Translations under genes and position numbers: made by a program | Part shown: positions 42,213 to 51,051 of the stretch, piece after piece | How the letters are laid out: every line of letters begins with the position of its first letter | Numbering within the stretch: position 1 is the stretch's first letter | DNA from: Streptomyces hokutonensis | GTDB lineage: Bacteria > Actinomycetota > Actinomycetes > Streptomycetales > Streptomycetaceae | Assembly (NCBI RefSeq): GCF_000376565.1 | Contig: NZ_BARG01000033.1 | Coordinates: 186,001 to 250,000 of the forward strand | DNA length: 64,000 bases | Direction of reading: 5' to 3' | Notes under the pieces: model-generated | Told to the model about the DNA's origin: nothing | Databases searched by the model: none | What the model saw: the letters and a program-made list of their open reading frames with translations, nothing else

Positions 42213-42288
42213 GGTGACCTTCCTCCGGACTCGCGAGAGATGGGATCACTTCCTGTGCATGCCATGTGCGCGATTACGGTAGGACGTG

Positions 42289-42303
42289 TCCAACTCTGTT
42301 GGA
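42289..42303. promoter_or_regulatory. Palindrome upstream of the alpha-galactosidase
   Basis: TCCAAC-TCT-GTTGGA is a perfect 6-bp inverted repeat with a 3-bp centre, 77 bp before the alpha-galactosidase start. It is a candidate operator for a sugar-responsive regulator, but its centre lacks the CG core seen in the LacI palindrome at 39068. Confidence 0.5.
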
Positions 42304-42344
42304 AGAGTTGCGTATTGATTGTTCGACTTTCCATCGCGCGCCTT

Positions 42345-42374
42345 TTGAACGCGTTCAACTTTCTGCGCTAGGCT
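42345..42374 (+). promoter_or_regulatory. Promoter with operator palindrome before the TIGR01777 gene
   Basis: TTGAACGCGTTCAA (42345–42358) is a perfect 14-bp palindrome. Its first half, TTGAAC, serves as a -35 box for TAGGCT (42369–42374) with 18-bp spacing. The GTG start is 26 bp further. A LacI-type repressor would block this promoter (inference). Confidence 0.55.
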
Positions 42375-42400
42375 CACTCCCGAACAGAAGGGGGAGCCCT

Positions 42401-43372
42401 GTGAAGATCGTCATTCCCGGCGGCACGGGACAGGTGGGCGCGATCCTCGACCGCGCCCTGACCGAGGCCGGCCACGAGGTCGTCGTCCTCACCAGGCGAC
42501 CGACGCGCGACCGCGAAGTGTGGTGGGACGGCGAGCGGCTGGGCGCCTGGGCCCGGGAGATCGACGGCAGCGACGTCGTGATCAACCTCGCGGGCCGCAG
42601 CGTCAGTTGCCGCTACACCCCCGCCAACCTGAAGGCCATGATGGACTCGCGCGTGCACTCCGCCCGGGTCGTCGGCGAGGCGATCGCCACCGCCGCGCAC
42701 CCGCCGCGCGTCTGGCTGCAGATGAGCACCGCGACCGTCTACGCCCATCGCTACGACGCCCCGAACGACGAGGCCACCGGCCTGATCGGCGGCGCCGAAC
42801 CGGACGTCCCCGACTACTGGGCGTACAGCGTCGAGATCGCGAAGAACTGGGAGCGCGAGCAGGAGCGCGCCGACACCCCGGGCACCCGCAAGGTGGCCCT
42901 GCGCGCCGCGATGGTGATGAGCCCCGACCGGGGCGGTGTCTTCGACGTGCTGCTCGGGCTGGCCCGGCTCGGGCTCGGCGGTCCGGTCGCGGGCGGCGCC
43001 CAGTACGTCTCCTGGATCCACGACCAGGACTTCGTCCGCGCGGTGGAGTTCCTCGTCGCGCGCGACGACATCGCCGGGCCGGTGAACCTCGCCGCCCCGG
43101 GGCCGCTCCCGCAACGCGCCTTCATGCGCGTCCTGCGCGCCGCACGGGGCATCCCCGTGGGTCTGCCCGCCACGAAGTGGATGGCCGAGCTGGGCGCCTT
43201 CGCGCTGCGCTCGGACACCGAACTCCTCCTGAAGAGCCGGCGGGTCGTCCCGGGTCGGCTGCTGGCGGAGGGGTTCACCTTCGACCATCCGCAGTGGCCC
43301 GAGGCGGCCGTGGACCTCGTACGACGGTCACGCGGCGGGGCGGTTTCCACCCGGCGGCCGGTCCGGGCGTGA
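42401..43372 (+). CDS. TIGR01777-family NAD-dependent epimerase/dehydratase
   Basis: SDR-extended protein of 323 residues. The N-terminal Rossmann motif reads IVIPGGTGQVGAILDRAL (about 3–20), the family signature VVINLAGRSVSCRYTPANLKAM (about 63–85), with MSTATVYAHRYD (a YxxxK-like site, atypical) and WIHDQDFVRAVEFLV. It is cytoplasmic. Members are poorly characterised; the yeast-like and E. coli YfcH relatives have no agreed substrate. The GTG at 42401 follows GGGGGAG. It has its own promoter carrying a palindrome. Confidence 0.92.
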   Translation: MKIVIPGGTGQVGAILDRALTEAGHEVVVLTRRPTRDREVWWDGERLGAWAREIDGSDVVINLAGRSVSCRYTPANLKAMMDSRVHSARVVGEAIATAAHPPRVWLQMSTATVYAHRYDAPNDEATGLIGGAEPDVPDYWAYSVEIAKNWEREQERADTPGTRKVALRAAMVMSPDRGGVFDVLLGLARLGLGGPVAGGAQYVSWIHDQDFVRAVEFLVARDDIAGPVNLAAPGPLPQRAFMRVLRAARGIPVGLPATKWMAELGAFALRSDTELLLKSRRVVPGRLLAEGFTFDHPQWPEAAVDLVRRSRGGAVSTRRPVRA

Positions 43373-43402
43373 CCCCGGCGCGCTTCGTCAGTTGAACGGG
43401 GC

Positions 43403-43597
43403 ATGAAGAAGCGCAGCATGCTGGCCATCGCCTCCCTCGCCACCGGGTTCGTCGTCGCCGCGATCACCCCGTCGCACTCCCACGACCACGACGTACTCGG
43501 CGATCTGAACGTCAAGGACACCGTGGGCTCCATGGACCACCTCGTCAGCGACGGCAGTCTCGCCGTCGACGAGGGTGCCCTGGGAGAGAACAGCTGA
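43403..43597 (+). CDS. Small secreted peptide
   Basis: 64-residue protein. A signal peptide is clear: MKKRSMLAIASLATGFVVAA with a likely cleavage near residue 25. The mature part is short, acidic and His/Asp-rich (HSHDHDVLGDLNVKDTV). Such tiny secreted peptides are common and mostly unstudied in Streptomyces. The ATG follows a weak GGGG element. A strong terminator lies directly downstream. Function unknown. Confidence 0.75.
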   Translation: MKKRSMLAIASLATGFVVAAITPSHSHDHDVLGDLNVKDTVGSMDHLVSDGSLAVDEGALGENS

Positions 43598-43613
43598 TAC
43601 CGGTCGAAAGCCA

Positions 43614-43652
43614 ACGGCGCCGGTGCCTCGTCGGAGGGGGTACCGGCGCCGT
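43614..43652 (+). terminator. Terminator after the small secreted peptide gene
   Basis: ACGGCGCCGGTGCC (43614–43627) pairs with GGTACCGGCGCCGT (43639–43652), 14 bp with one G·U-type mismatch and an 11-nt loop, followed by CGTTTGT. Confidence 0.8.
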
Positions 43653-43736
43653 CGTTTGTGCGCTCTCAACTGGGGCTGGTTTCCGTGGCAGGGTGGAACG
43701 GGCAAGCCTCAGGGGGCCAACAGAAGAGGGGGACCT

Positions 43737-44780
43737 GTGACCGTCGTCTGGATCAACGGCGCGTTCGGTGCAGGCAAGACCGCCACCGCACGGGAACTGA
43801 TCGACCTGATCCCGAACAGCACGTTCTTCGACCCCGAGATCATCGGCGGGGCACTTCCGAACCTGCTCCCGCCCAAGCACCTCGCGGAGGTCGGCGACTT
43901 CCAGGACCTGCAGATCTGGCGACGGCTCGTGATCGACACGGCCGCCGCCATGCTCGCCGAGCTCGGCGGGACCCTCGTCGTCCCGATGACCCTGCTGCGC
44001 CAGGAGTACCGCGACGAGATCTTCGGCGGCCTCGCGGCCCGCCGGGTCGCGGTCCGGCATGTTCTCCTGGCACCGGCGGAAACGATCCTGCGCGAGCGAA
44101 TAGCCGGCCGGGAGATCCCGCCGGACCTCCCCGACGGCGAGCTGCGGATGCAGCAGTGGGCGTACGACCACATCGAGCCGTACCGCGCCGCACTCGCCTC
44201 CTGGCTCACCGCCGACGCTCATCTCGTCGACACCAGTGCCCTCACCCCGTACGAGACGGCCTGCCGGATCGCCGACGCGGTCGGCAGCGGCTCCGTCCCC
44301 GTCTGCGACATCGTGCAGACCCCGGAGCCCACCTCCGAGACCGTCGCGGCCGGCGTGCTCCTCTTCGACGAGGAGGACCGGGTCCTGCTCGTCGACCCCA
44401 CCTACAAGGCCGGCTGGGAGTTCCCCGGCGGCGTCGTCGAACCCGGCGAGGCGCCCGCCCGGGCCGGCATGCGCGAGGTCACCGAGGAGACCGGCCTCGT
44501 CCTCGACGACGTACCCCGGCTGCTCGTCGTCGACTGGGAGCCACCCGCCCCGCCCGGCTACGGCGGACTGCGCCTCCTCTTCGACGGCGGCCGGCTGGGC
44601 GCCGCCGAGGCGGACCGACTGCTGCTGCCAGGACCGGAGTTGCGCGGCTGGTGCTTCGCCAGCGAGCAGGAGGCCGCCGACCTGTTGCCGCCGGTCCGCT
44701 ACGAGCGGTTGCGGTGGGCGCTGCGGGCCCGGGAACGCGGGGCCGCGCTCTATCTGGAGGCGGGCGTACCGCTCGGGTGA
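43737..44780 (+). CDS. P-loop kinase–Nudix hydrolase fusion protein
   Basis: Soluble protein of about 347 residues with two fused domains. The N-terminal AAA/kinase-like domain (about 1–190) has the Walker A VVWINGAFGAGKTATARE (about 3–20), then a helical region including QDLQIWRRLVID. The C-terminal Nudix domain (about 195–340) carries the Nudix box GGVVEPGEAP then AGMREVTEETGLV (about 227–250), which contains G-x5-E-x7-REVTEE. The pairing suggests phosphoryl transfer linked to hydrolysis of a nucleotide or diphosphate. I cannot name the substrate. The GTG at 43737 follows AGAAGAGGGGG; it begins just before the peptide ABC importer genes on the same strand. Confidence 0.85.
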   Translation: MTVVWINGAFGAGKTATARELIDLIPNSTFFDPEIIGGALPNLLPPKHLAEVGDFQDLQIWRRLVIDTAAAMLAELGGTLVVPMTLLRQEYRDEIFGGLAARRVAVRHVLLAPAETILRERIAGREIPPDLPDGELRMQQWAYDHIEPYRAALASWLTADAHLVDTSALTPYETACRIADAVGSGSVPVCDIVQTPEPTSETVAAGVLLFDEEDRVLLVDPTYKAGWEFPGGVVEPGEAPARAGMREVTEETGLVLDDVPRLLVVDWEPPAPPGYGGLRLLFDGGRLGAAEADRLLLPGPELRGWCFASEQEAADLLPPVRYERLRWALRARERGAALYLEAGVPLG

Positions 44781-45030
44781 CGACACGTCAATTTGCGGTC
44801 TGATCAACGATGTTGAACGGGACTTTGCCTTTTCGGGGGCACCACCTGGCGATTTTGCGGGGCATGGGTCATTCCGATAACAAAGCGAGGGTGAATTGTC
44901 GCCGTCCCGGTATGAACAGGAACGTGAAGAAGGTACATCGGAGCTCTAACGTCTTTGCGCAGCTCAGTTCTCTCGCGGCCGCCGGCCGCCTCGACGGGAC
45001 CGGACATTTCGCCGGTCGAAGGAGAGGAAC

Positions 45031-46848
45031 ATGCGCGCGCCATCCTCGGCCCTCACCCGGGCCCTCACTCTCGCCGCCGGGCTCACCCTGGTGCTCACCG
45101 CCTGTAGCAGCGGCGGTGGGGGCGGCGGCCCCAGCAAGGGCACTTCGGCCGGACTCACGTCCTGCAACACCGTGGGCCAGGCCAACACCTGCAACTCGGC
45201 CGCCACCAAGTCCGGCGGAACGTACACCTATGTGCTGGAGAAGAACATCCAGCAGTGGAACGTCCAGGACGTCAACGGCAACACCTTCGAGAACGGGGAG
45301 GCCCTGGAGGTCGTCCTGCCGCAGGTGTTCGTGCCCCAGCCGGACTTCACCGTCGCCCTCAACACCGATCTGGTGACCTCGGCGACACAGACCAGCACCA
45401 GCCCGCAGACCATCGTCTACAAGATCAACCCGAAGGCGGCGTGGAACGACGGCACGCCCATCACCGCCGACGACTTCACCTACTACTGGCGTACCAACAA
45501 CGGCAAGGACTGCCCGCCGCCGCCCGCCAGCGACTCCAGCCAGACCCATGGCTGTCTCCCGCAGAGCACCGCGGGCTACGACCGGATCAAGTCCCTGACC
45601 CCGTCCGACAACGGCAAGACCTTCACCATGGTGATGTCGAAGCCGTACTCGGACTGGAAGTCGCTGTTCGGCGCGGGCTATCCGCTCTATCCGGCGCACA
45701 CCGCGGAGAAGCTCTCCGGCGCCAAGGTCGGCGACGCCGCCGCCATGACGGCCACGCAGATGGCGCAGGCCTGGCAGTACTTCCTGAAGACGCCGCCCAC
45801 CAAGTACCCGACCGCGGGCGCCTACAAGATGCAGCAGTGGGTCGACAACGACCACGCCACCTTTGTGCCCGACCCGAAGTGGTACGGCGCGAAGAAGGCG
45901 ACCCTGCAGAGGCTGATCTTCAAGGTGATCTCGGACGCCACCCAGGAGCCAACCGCCCTCAAGAACAACGAGGTTCAGGGCATCTATCCGCAGCCCGAGG
46001 TGGACCTGGTCAACCAGGTCAAGGACATCCCGGGCGTCACCTACAGCATCGGCAACGGGCTGACCTGGGAGCACTTCGACCTCAACCTGCACGACCCGGT
46101 GCTCGGGAAGTATCTGGCGCTGCGGCAGGCGATGTTCACGGCGATCAACACCAAGGACATCATCGCCAAGACGGTCGGCCAGTTCGACCCGGCCGTGAAG
46201 CCGCTCGGCAGCCACAACTTCGTTCCCGGGCAGGCCGGTTACAAGGACGTGGTCAGTGCCACCGGTCAGGGATCCGGTGATCTGACGAAGGCGAAGAAGT
46301 ACCTCACCGACGCCAAGTTCACCGGTGTGGGCACGGCGTTGAAGACCCCGGACGGCAAGACGGTCGGACCCTTCAACTGCCGCTACACCACCGGCAACCA
46401 GATCCGGCAGAGCGAGTGCCAGATCCTGCAGAGCAACCTGGCGAGCCTCGGCATCAAGATCACCATCAAGCCGATCGGCGCCGCCGACCTCGGCACGGTC
46501 CTCGCCGGGCACCAGTACGACATCATCGTCTTCGCCTGGGTCGCGGCACCGTTCCCGACCAGCAACGCCCAGCAGAACTGGTTCACCGGCGGTGGCGGCA
46601 ACTACGGCGGCTACAGCAACAAGACGGCCGACTCCCTGATCTCCCAGGCCGTGGGCGAGACGGACGCGACCAAGGCCGCGGCCCTCCTCAACCAGGCCGA
46701 CCAGATCATGGTGAACGACGCCTACGTCCTGCCGCTCTACCAGAAGCCGACGTTCTTCGCCTCGCAGACGCGGTTCGTGAACATGCGGAACAACTCCACC
46801 AACGTGGGACCGGCCTACAACACCGGCACGTGGGGCCTGAAGAAGTAG
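45031..46848 (+). CDS. Peptide ABC transporter substrate-binding lipoprotein
   Basis: Family 5 (DppA/OppA-like) extracytoplasmic solute-binding lipoprotein of 605 residues. The signal peptide ends in the lipobox LTACSSGGG (Cys near 27), so it is membrane-anchored by lipid. Typical motifs include YTYVLEKNIQQWN, a DDFTYYWRTN segment, and the C-terminal VLPLYQKPTFFAS. It captures oligopeptides or related solutes for the importer encoded downstream. The ATG at 45031 follows AGGAGAGG. Between it and the permease genes lies a strong hairpin (46891–46919). Confidence 0.93.
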   Translation: MRAPSSALTRALTLAAGLTLVLTACSSGGGGGGPSKGTSAGLTSCNTVGQANTCNSAATKSGGTYTYVLEKNIQQWNVQDVNGNTFENGEALEVVLPQVFVPQPDFTVALNTDLVTSATQTSTSPQTIVYKINPKAAWNDGTPITADDFTYYWRTNNGKDCPPPPASDSSQTHGCLPQSTAGYDRIKSLTPSDNGKTFTMVMSKPYSDWKSLFGAGYPLYPAHTAEKLSGAKVGDAAAMTATQMAQAWQYFLKTPPTKYPTAGAYKMQQWVDNDHATFVPDPKWYGAKKATLQRLIFKVISDATQEPTALKNNEVQGIYPQPEVDLVNQVKDIPGVTYSIGNGLTWEHFDLNLHDPVLGKYLALRQAMFTAINTKDIIAKTVGQFDPAVKPLGSHNFVPGQAGYKDVVSATGQGSGDLTKAKKYLTDAKFTGVGTALKTPDGKTVGPFNCRYTTGNQIRQSECQILQSNLASLGIKITIKPIGAADLGTVLAGHQYDIIVFAWVAAPFPTSNAQQNWFTGGGGNYGGYSNKTADSLISQAVGETDATKAAALLNQADQIMVNDAYVLPLYQKPTFFASQTRFVNMRNNSTNVGPAYNTGTWGLKK

Positions 46849-46890
46849 CCCACCGCCAGAGGGAATTGGCTACACCGGCACGCCCGTAGA

Positions 46891-46919
46891 GCCCGGCCCC
46901 GGCGACACCGGGGCCGGGC
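46891..46919 (+). terminator. Intra-operon hairpin between binding protein and permease genes
   Basis: GCCCGGCCCCGG (46891–46902) and CCGGGGCCGGGC (46908–46919) form a perfect 12-bp stem with a 5-nt loop. It lies after the binding-protein stop and 51 bp before the first permease. It may reduce expression of the transporter relative to the abundant binding protein. Confidence 0.75.
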
Positions 46920-46969
46920 CCCGACCACGGACGGCATCCCCGAACCGTCGGCCTCCGAGAGAAGACCGC

Positions 46970-47956
46970 ATGCTCGCCTACACCGTGCGCCGCATCCTCG
47001 TCTCCATACCCGTCCTCATCGTCTCCACGTTCATCGTGTTCCTCGTCGTCATCAACTCCGGCGACCCGGTGGCCAATTTCGCCACCTCACGGCAACCCGC
47101 CCCCAGCAAGGCCGCGGTGGCCGCCTTCGCCCGGCACATCCACGCCAACCAGCCGGTGATGGAACGCTATTGGAACTGGATCACCGGCGTCCTGCACGGC
47201 GACTTCGGCCCGTCCGTGCAGGCCAACCTGAACATCGGGCACGACCTGTTCACCCGCTTCAAGGTGACCATCACCCTGGTCGCCGCGGCGATGATCCTCG
47301 CGCTGATCATGGCCGTCGTCTTCGGCGTTTTCAGCGCCATCCGCCAGTACTCCGCCGCCGACTACACCATCACCTTCTTCGGCTTCCTCTTCCTCGCCAT
47401 GCCGGTGTTCTGGTTCGCGGTGCTGCTCAAGCAGGCCGGAATCTGGTTCAACGAGAAGACCGGCAGCCAGTTCCTCGGCACCATCGGCGAGAAGTCCCCG
47501 TACCTCGAAGTCGACACCACCTGGAACCAGTTCACCGATCACGTCGGCCACCTCATCCTGCCCACCATCACCCTCGCCCTCGTCTCCTTCGCGTCGTGGA
47601 CCCGCTACACCCGCGCCTCCATGCTGGAGGTCCTCAACAGCGACTACGTACGGCTCGCCCGCGCCAAGGGACTTCGGCGCGGCAAGGTGATGACCCGGCA
47701 CGCGCTGCGCACCGCCCTCATCCCGCTGGCCACCGTCACCGCGCTCGACATCGCGATCATCCTGGGCGGCGCGGTGATCACGGAGACGATCTTCCAGTGG
47801 CACGGCATGGGCGAGATGCTGGTCCAGGCGGCGACCACGCTCGACGTCTACCGCACCATGGCCTGGCTGCTGCTCTCCGCCGTCGTCGTCATCGGGTTCA
47901 ATCTCGTCGCCGATCTCCTCTACGCCGTACTCGACCCGAGGATCCGCTATGACTGA
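46970..47956 (+). CDS. Peptide ABC transporter permease (DppB-like)
   Basis: Integral membrane subunit of 328 residues with about six hydrophobic helices. The start MLAYTVRRILVSIPVLIVSTFIVF is typical of DppB/OppB, and the EAA loop region reads NSDYVRLARAKGLRRGKVMTRHALRTALIPL (about 222–252). It forms the pore with the next permease. It overlaps the next gene by 8 bp. Part of the five-gene importer. Confidence 0.95.
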   Translation: MLAYTVRRILVSIPVLIVSTFIVFLVVINSGDPVANFATSRQPAPSKAAVAAFARHIHANQPVMERYWNWITGVLHGDFGPSVQANLNIGHDLFTRFKVTITLVAAAMILALIMAVVFGVFSAIRQYSAADYTITFFGFLFLAMPVFWFAVLLKQAGIWFNEKTGSQFLGTIGEKSPYLEVDTTWNQFTDHVGHLILPTITLALVSFASWTRYTRASMLEVLNSDYVRLARAKGLRRGKVMTRHALRTALIPLATVTALDIAIILGGAVITETIFQWHGMGEMLVQAATTLDVYRTMAWLLLSAVVVIGFNLVADLLYAVLDPRIRYD

Positions 47957-48869
47957 CATCGAGGCACCGGGGTCCGCGGGCACTCAACTGCCGCCCGGAG
48001 AACGCGAGTTCACCGTAAGGCAGCGCACCCAGACCCAGCTGGTGCTGCGCCGCTTCGTACGGCACCGGGCCGCGATGGTCAGCCTGGTCGTGTTCGTGCT
48101 GATCCTGCTGTGGGCGTTCATCGGCCCGCACCTGTGGCACTACTCCTACGAGAAGTACACCGAGGACAACTCCAAACCGCCGTCCTGGAAACACCCGTTC
48201 GGCACCAACTCTTCGGGATACGACGCCTACGCACAGGTCATGCGCGGCACCCAGACCTCACTCAAGATCGCCATCATGATCGCGCTCGGGTCCACCCTGG
48301 TGGGCGCGATCTGGGGCGCCATCGCCGGCTTCTACCGGGGCATCGTCGACGCGGTCATGATGCGCATCGCCGATCTCGTGCTGACGCTGCCCCTGTTCGC
48401 GATCGCCCTGGTCATCTCCTCCCGCACCGGCGGCTCCTGGTACTGGATCGCCATCGTCATCGCCGGACTGACCTGGGCGTACGTGGCCCGGGTGGTGCGC
48501 TCCTCGGTGCTGTCGCTGCGCGAGAAGGAGTTCATCGAGGCGGCCCGGGCGCTCGGCGCCTCCGACGTGCGGATCATCTTCCGGCATCTGCTGCCCAACG
48601 CCCTCGGCCCGATCATCGTCAACGCGACGATCCTGGTGGCGACCGGCATCCTCACCGAGACCGCGCTCTCCTTCCTCGGCTTCGGCGTCCAACCGCCCGA
48701 CACCTCCCTGGGGTTGCTGGTCTCCCAGGCCCAGACGGCGGTCGACACCCGGCCCTGGCTCTTCTACATCCCCGGCGCGTTCATCATCGCCATCGCGCTG
48801 ACCATCAACTTCATCGGCGACGGCCTGCGCGACGCCTTCGACCCCCGGCAGCAAAGGGTGCGACAGTGA
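47949..48869 (+). CDS. Peptide ABC transporter permease (DppC-like)
   Basis: 306-residue integral membrane subunit, the partner of the DppB-like permease. The hydrophobic start AMVSLVVFVLILLWAFIG, the Asp-rich domain after the first helix, and the EAA loop REKEFIEAARALGASDVRIIFRHLLPNALGPI (about 185–215) are typical of DppC. Its stop overlaps the ATPase start by 4 bp (GTGA), so translation is coupled. It forms the second half of the pore. Confidence 0.95.
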   Translation: MTDIEAPGSAGTQLPPGEREFTVRQRTQTQLVLRRFVRHRAAMVSLVVFVLILLWAFIGPHLWHYSYEKYTEDNSKPPSWKHPFGTNSSGYDAYAQVMRGTQTSLKIAIMIALGSTLVGAIWGAIAGFYRGIVDAVMMRIADLVLTLPLFAIALVISSRTGGSWYWIAIVIAGLTWAYVARVVRSSVLSLREKEFIEAARALGASDVRIIFRHLLPNALGPIIVNATILVATGILTETALSFLGFGVQPPDTSLGLLVSQAQTAVDTRPWLFYIPGAFIIAIALTINFIGDGLRDAFDPRQQRVRQ

Positions 48870-49984
48870 CGACCACGAGTCATGGAGTGCGCGAGGTCCC
48901 CGTGACCTCGGCCGTGCTCGAAGTCGAGGACCTCAGCGTGGAGTTCGGCACGGAGGACGGGACGGTACGGGCCGTACGCGGCGTCGGCTACCGGCTCGAC
49001 CGGGGCGAATCGCTGGGCATCGTCGGCGAGTCGGGGTCCGGGAAGTCGGTGACCGCCCTCGCCGTGATGGGGCTGCTGCCGACCGGCGCCAAGGTGCGCG
49101 GCTCGGTCCGCTTCGAGGGCACCGAGCTCCTCGGGCTGTCCGACGCGCGCCTGTCCGACCTGCGCGGCAGCGGCATCGCGATGATCTTCCAGGACCCGAT
49201 GACCTCCCTCAACCCCGTCTACAACGTGGGCTACCAGATCAGCGAGACCCTGCTCCGCCACAACCCCGACATGAAACAGCGGGACGCCCGCAAACGGGCC
49301 GTCGAACTCCTCGGCACGGTCGGCATCCCCAGCCCCGAACGGCGCGTCGACAGCTACCCGCACGAGATGTCCGGCGGCATGCGCCAGCGCGTCGTCATCG
49401 CGATCGCCATGGCCAACGACCCGGACGTGATCATCGCCGACGAGCCGACCACCGCGCTCGACGTCACCGTGCAGGCGCAGATCCTCGAAGCCCTGGAGAC
49501 CGCCCGCGCCGAGACCGGAGCGGCCCTCGTCCTCATCACCCACGACCTGGGCGTGGTGGCCGGCCACACCGACCGGGTCGCGGTCATGTACGCCGGCCGG
49601 ATAGTGGAGACCGGCTCCGTCGAGGACATCTTCTACACCCCGCGCATGCCCTACACCCTGGGCCTGCTCGGCTCCCTGCCCCGCCTCGACCGCGAGGAGG
49701 CGCGCCTCACCCCCATCACCGGCTCACCGCCGAGCCTGCTCAACCTGCCGCCCGGCTGCCCCTTCTCGCCCCGCTGCCCGATGCGCCGGGACGTGTGCGA
49801 CACCGACGAACCCGCCCTGCGCAGGGCCGGCGGAGACCTGCACCTCAGCGCCTGCCACTTCGCCGACGAACTCGTCGACACCGGCGCCGACCAGGTCTTC
49901 GACGCGGTCGGCGCGGACACCGAGGCCCTGGCCCGCTTCGCCGACGCGGCCCCCGCCACGAACCCCGAGGAGGACCCCGTATGA
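48866..49984 (+). CDS. Peptide ABC transporter ATP-binding protein (DppD-like)
   Basis: ATPase of 372 residues that powers import. Walker A is GIVGESGSGKSVTALAVMG (about 50–68), the ABC signature is EMSGGMRQRVVIAIAMA, Walker B is DPDVIIADEPTTALDV and the switch is ITHDLGVV. The C-terminal oligopeptide-binding-type CxxC region reads GCPFSPRCPMRRDVC, the DppD/OppD Cys motif that may bind a [4Fe-4S] or zinc. It overlaps the DppF-like gene by 4 bp (ATGA). Confidence 0.95.
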   Translation: MTTTSHGVREVPVTSAVLEVEDLSVEFGTEDGTVRAVRGVGYRLDRGESLGIVGESGSGKSVTALAVMGLLPTGAKVRGSVRFEGTELLGLSDARLSDLRGSGIAMIFQDPMTSLNPVYNVGYQISETLLRHNPDMKQRDARKRAVELLGTVGIPSPERRVDSYPHEMSGGMRQRVVIAIAMANDPDVIIADEPTTALDVTVQAQILEALETARAETGAALVLITHDLGVVAGHTDRVAVMYAGRIVETGSVEDIFYTPRMPYTLGLLGSLPRLDREEARLTPITGSPPSLLNLPPGCPFSPRCPMRRDVCDTDEPALRRAGGDLHLSACHFADELVDTGADQVFDAVGADTEALARFADAAPATNPEEDPV

Positions 49985-51051
49985 CCGCGCCCGCGCAGGC
50001 CGCCAGCCCCCTGCCGCCGCTGCCCGGCCACGGCGGCACCGGCGAACCGGTCCTCCAGGTACGGGACTTGGTCAAACACTTCCCGGTCATGTCCAAGGGA
50101 ATCGTCCGCCGCCGCGTGGGCGATGTGCACGCCGTCTGCGGAGTCTCCTTCGACCTCTACGAGAACGAAACCCTCGGCCTGGTCGGGGAGTCGGGCTCCG
50201 GCAAGACCACGATCTCCCGCACCGTCCTCGGCCTGGAACGGGCCACCGCGGGCCGGGTCCGCTACCAGGGGCACGAACTCACCGAACTGAGCAGACGTCA
50301 GATGCGGCCCCTGCGGCGGGAGTTGCAGATCGTCTTCCAGGACCCGTACGCCTCGCTGGACCCCCGGATGACCGTCCACGAGATCGTCGCCGAACCGCTG
50401 CGCATCCACGGGCGGTACGGGTCCGGGGCGGGTGCCGAGGTGAGCGAACTCCTGCGGCTGGTCGGACTCAACCCCGAGCACGGCAACCGTTTCGCCCACG
50501 AGTTCTCCGGCGGACAGCGCCAACGCATCGGCATCGCAAGGGCGTTGGCCCTGCGCCCGAAGGTCGTCATCCTCGACGAACCGGTGTCGGCCCTCGACGT
50601 GTCGATCCAGGCGGGCGTCCTCAACCTGTTGATGGACCTGCAGAGCGAACTGAGCCTGTCCTTCCTGTTCGTGGCCCACGACCTGTCGGTGATGCGGCAT
50701 GTGGCGGGCCGGGTGGCCGTCATGTACCTGGGCCGCCTGGTCGAGATCGCCCCCGCCCGTCAGCTCTTCGCCCGCCCGGCGCACCCGTACACCCAGGCCC
50801 TGGTCTCCGCCATCCCGCTGCCCGATCCGCGCAAGGAGCGCGCCCGGAAGCGGATCACCATCCAGGGCGACGTCCCCAGCCCGGTGCGCCCGCCCAGCGG
50901 CTGCCGCTTCCGCACGCGCTGCCCCAAGTTCGCGAACCAGCTCACCGACAGTGAACGGACGTCGTGCGTGGAGGAGGTACCGGCACTCGTCGACCGGGGC
51001 GGTGGCAACCCGGTCGCCTGTCACTACGCGGAGAGTGTGGAGCTGTTGTAG
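49981..51051 (+). CDS. Peptide ABC transporter ATP-binding protein (DppF-like)
   Basis: Second ATPase of the importer, 356 residues. Walker A is GLVGESGSGKTTISRTVLG, the signature is EFSGGQRQRIGIARALALR, Walker B is VVILDEPVSALDVS and the switch is VAHDLSVMRH. The C-terminal Cys motif GCRFRTRCPKFANQ is present. The start overlaps the DppD-like stop (ATGA). With the four upstream genes it completes a dipeptide/oligopeptide importer. Its 3' end overlaps the convergent APH-like kinase gene by 28 bp. Confidence 0.95.
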   Translation: MTAPAQAASPLPPLPGHGGTGEPVLQVRDLVKHFPVMSKGIVRRRVGDVHAVCGVSFDLYENETLGLVGESGSGKTTISRTVLGLERATAGRVRYQGHELTELSRRQMRPLRRELQIVFQDPYASLDPRMTVHEIVAEPLRIHGRYGSGAGAEVSELLRLVGLNPEHGNRFAHEFSGGQRQRIGIARALALRPKVVILDEPVSALDVSIQAGVLNLLMDLQSELSLSFLFVAHDLSVMRHVAGRVAVMYLGRLVEIAPARQLFARPAHPYTQALVSAIPLPDPRKERARKRITIQGDVPSPVRPPSGCRFRTRCPKFANQLTDSERTSCVEEVPALVDRGGGNPVACHYAESVELL

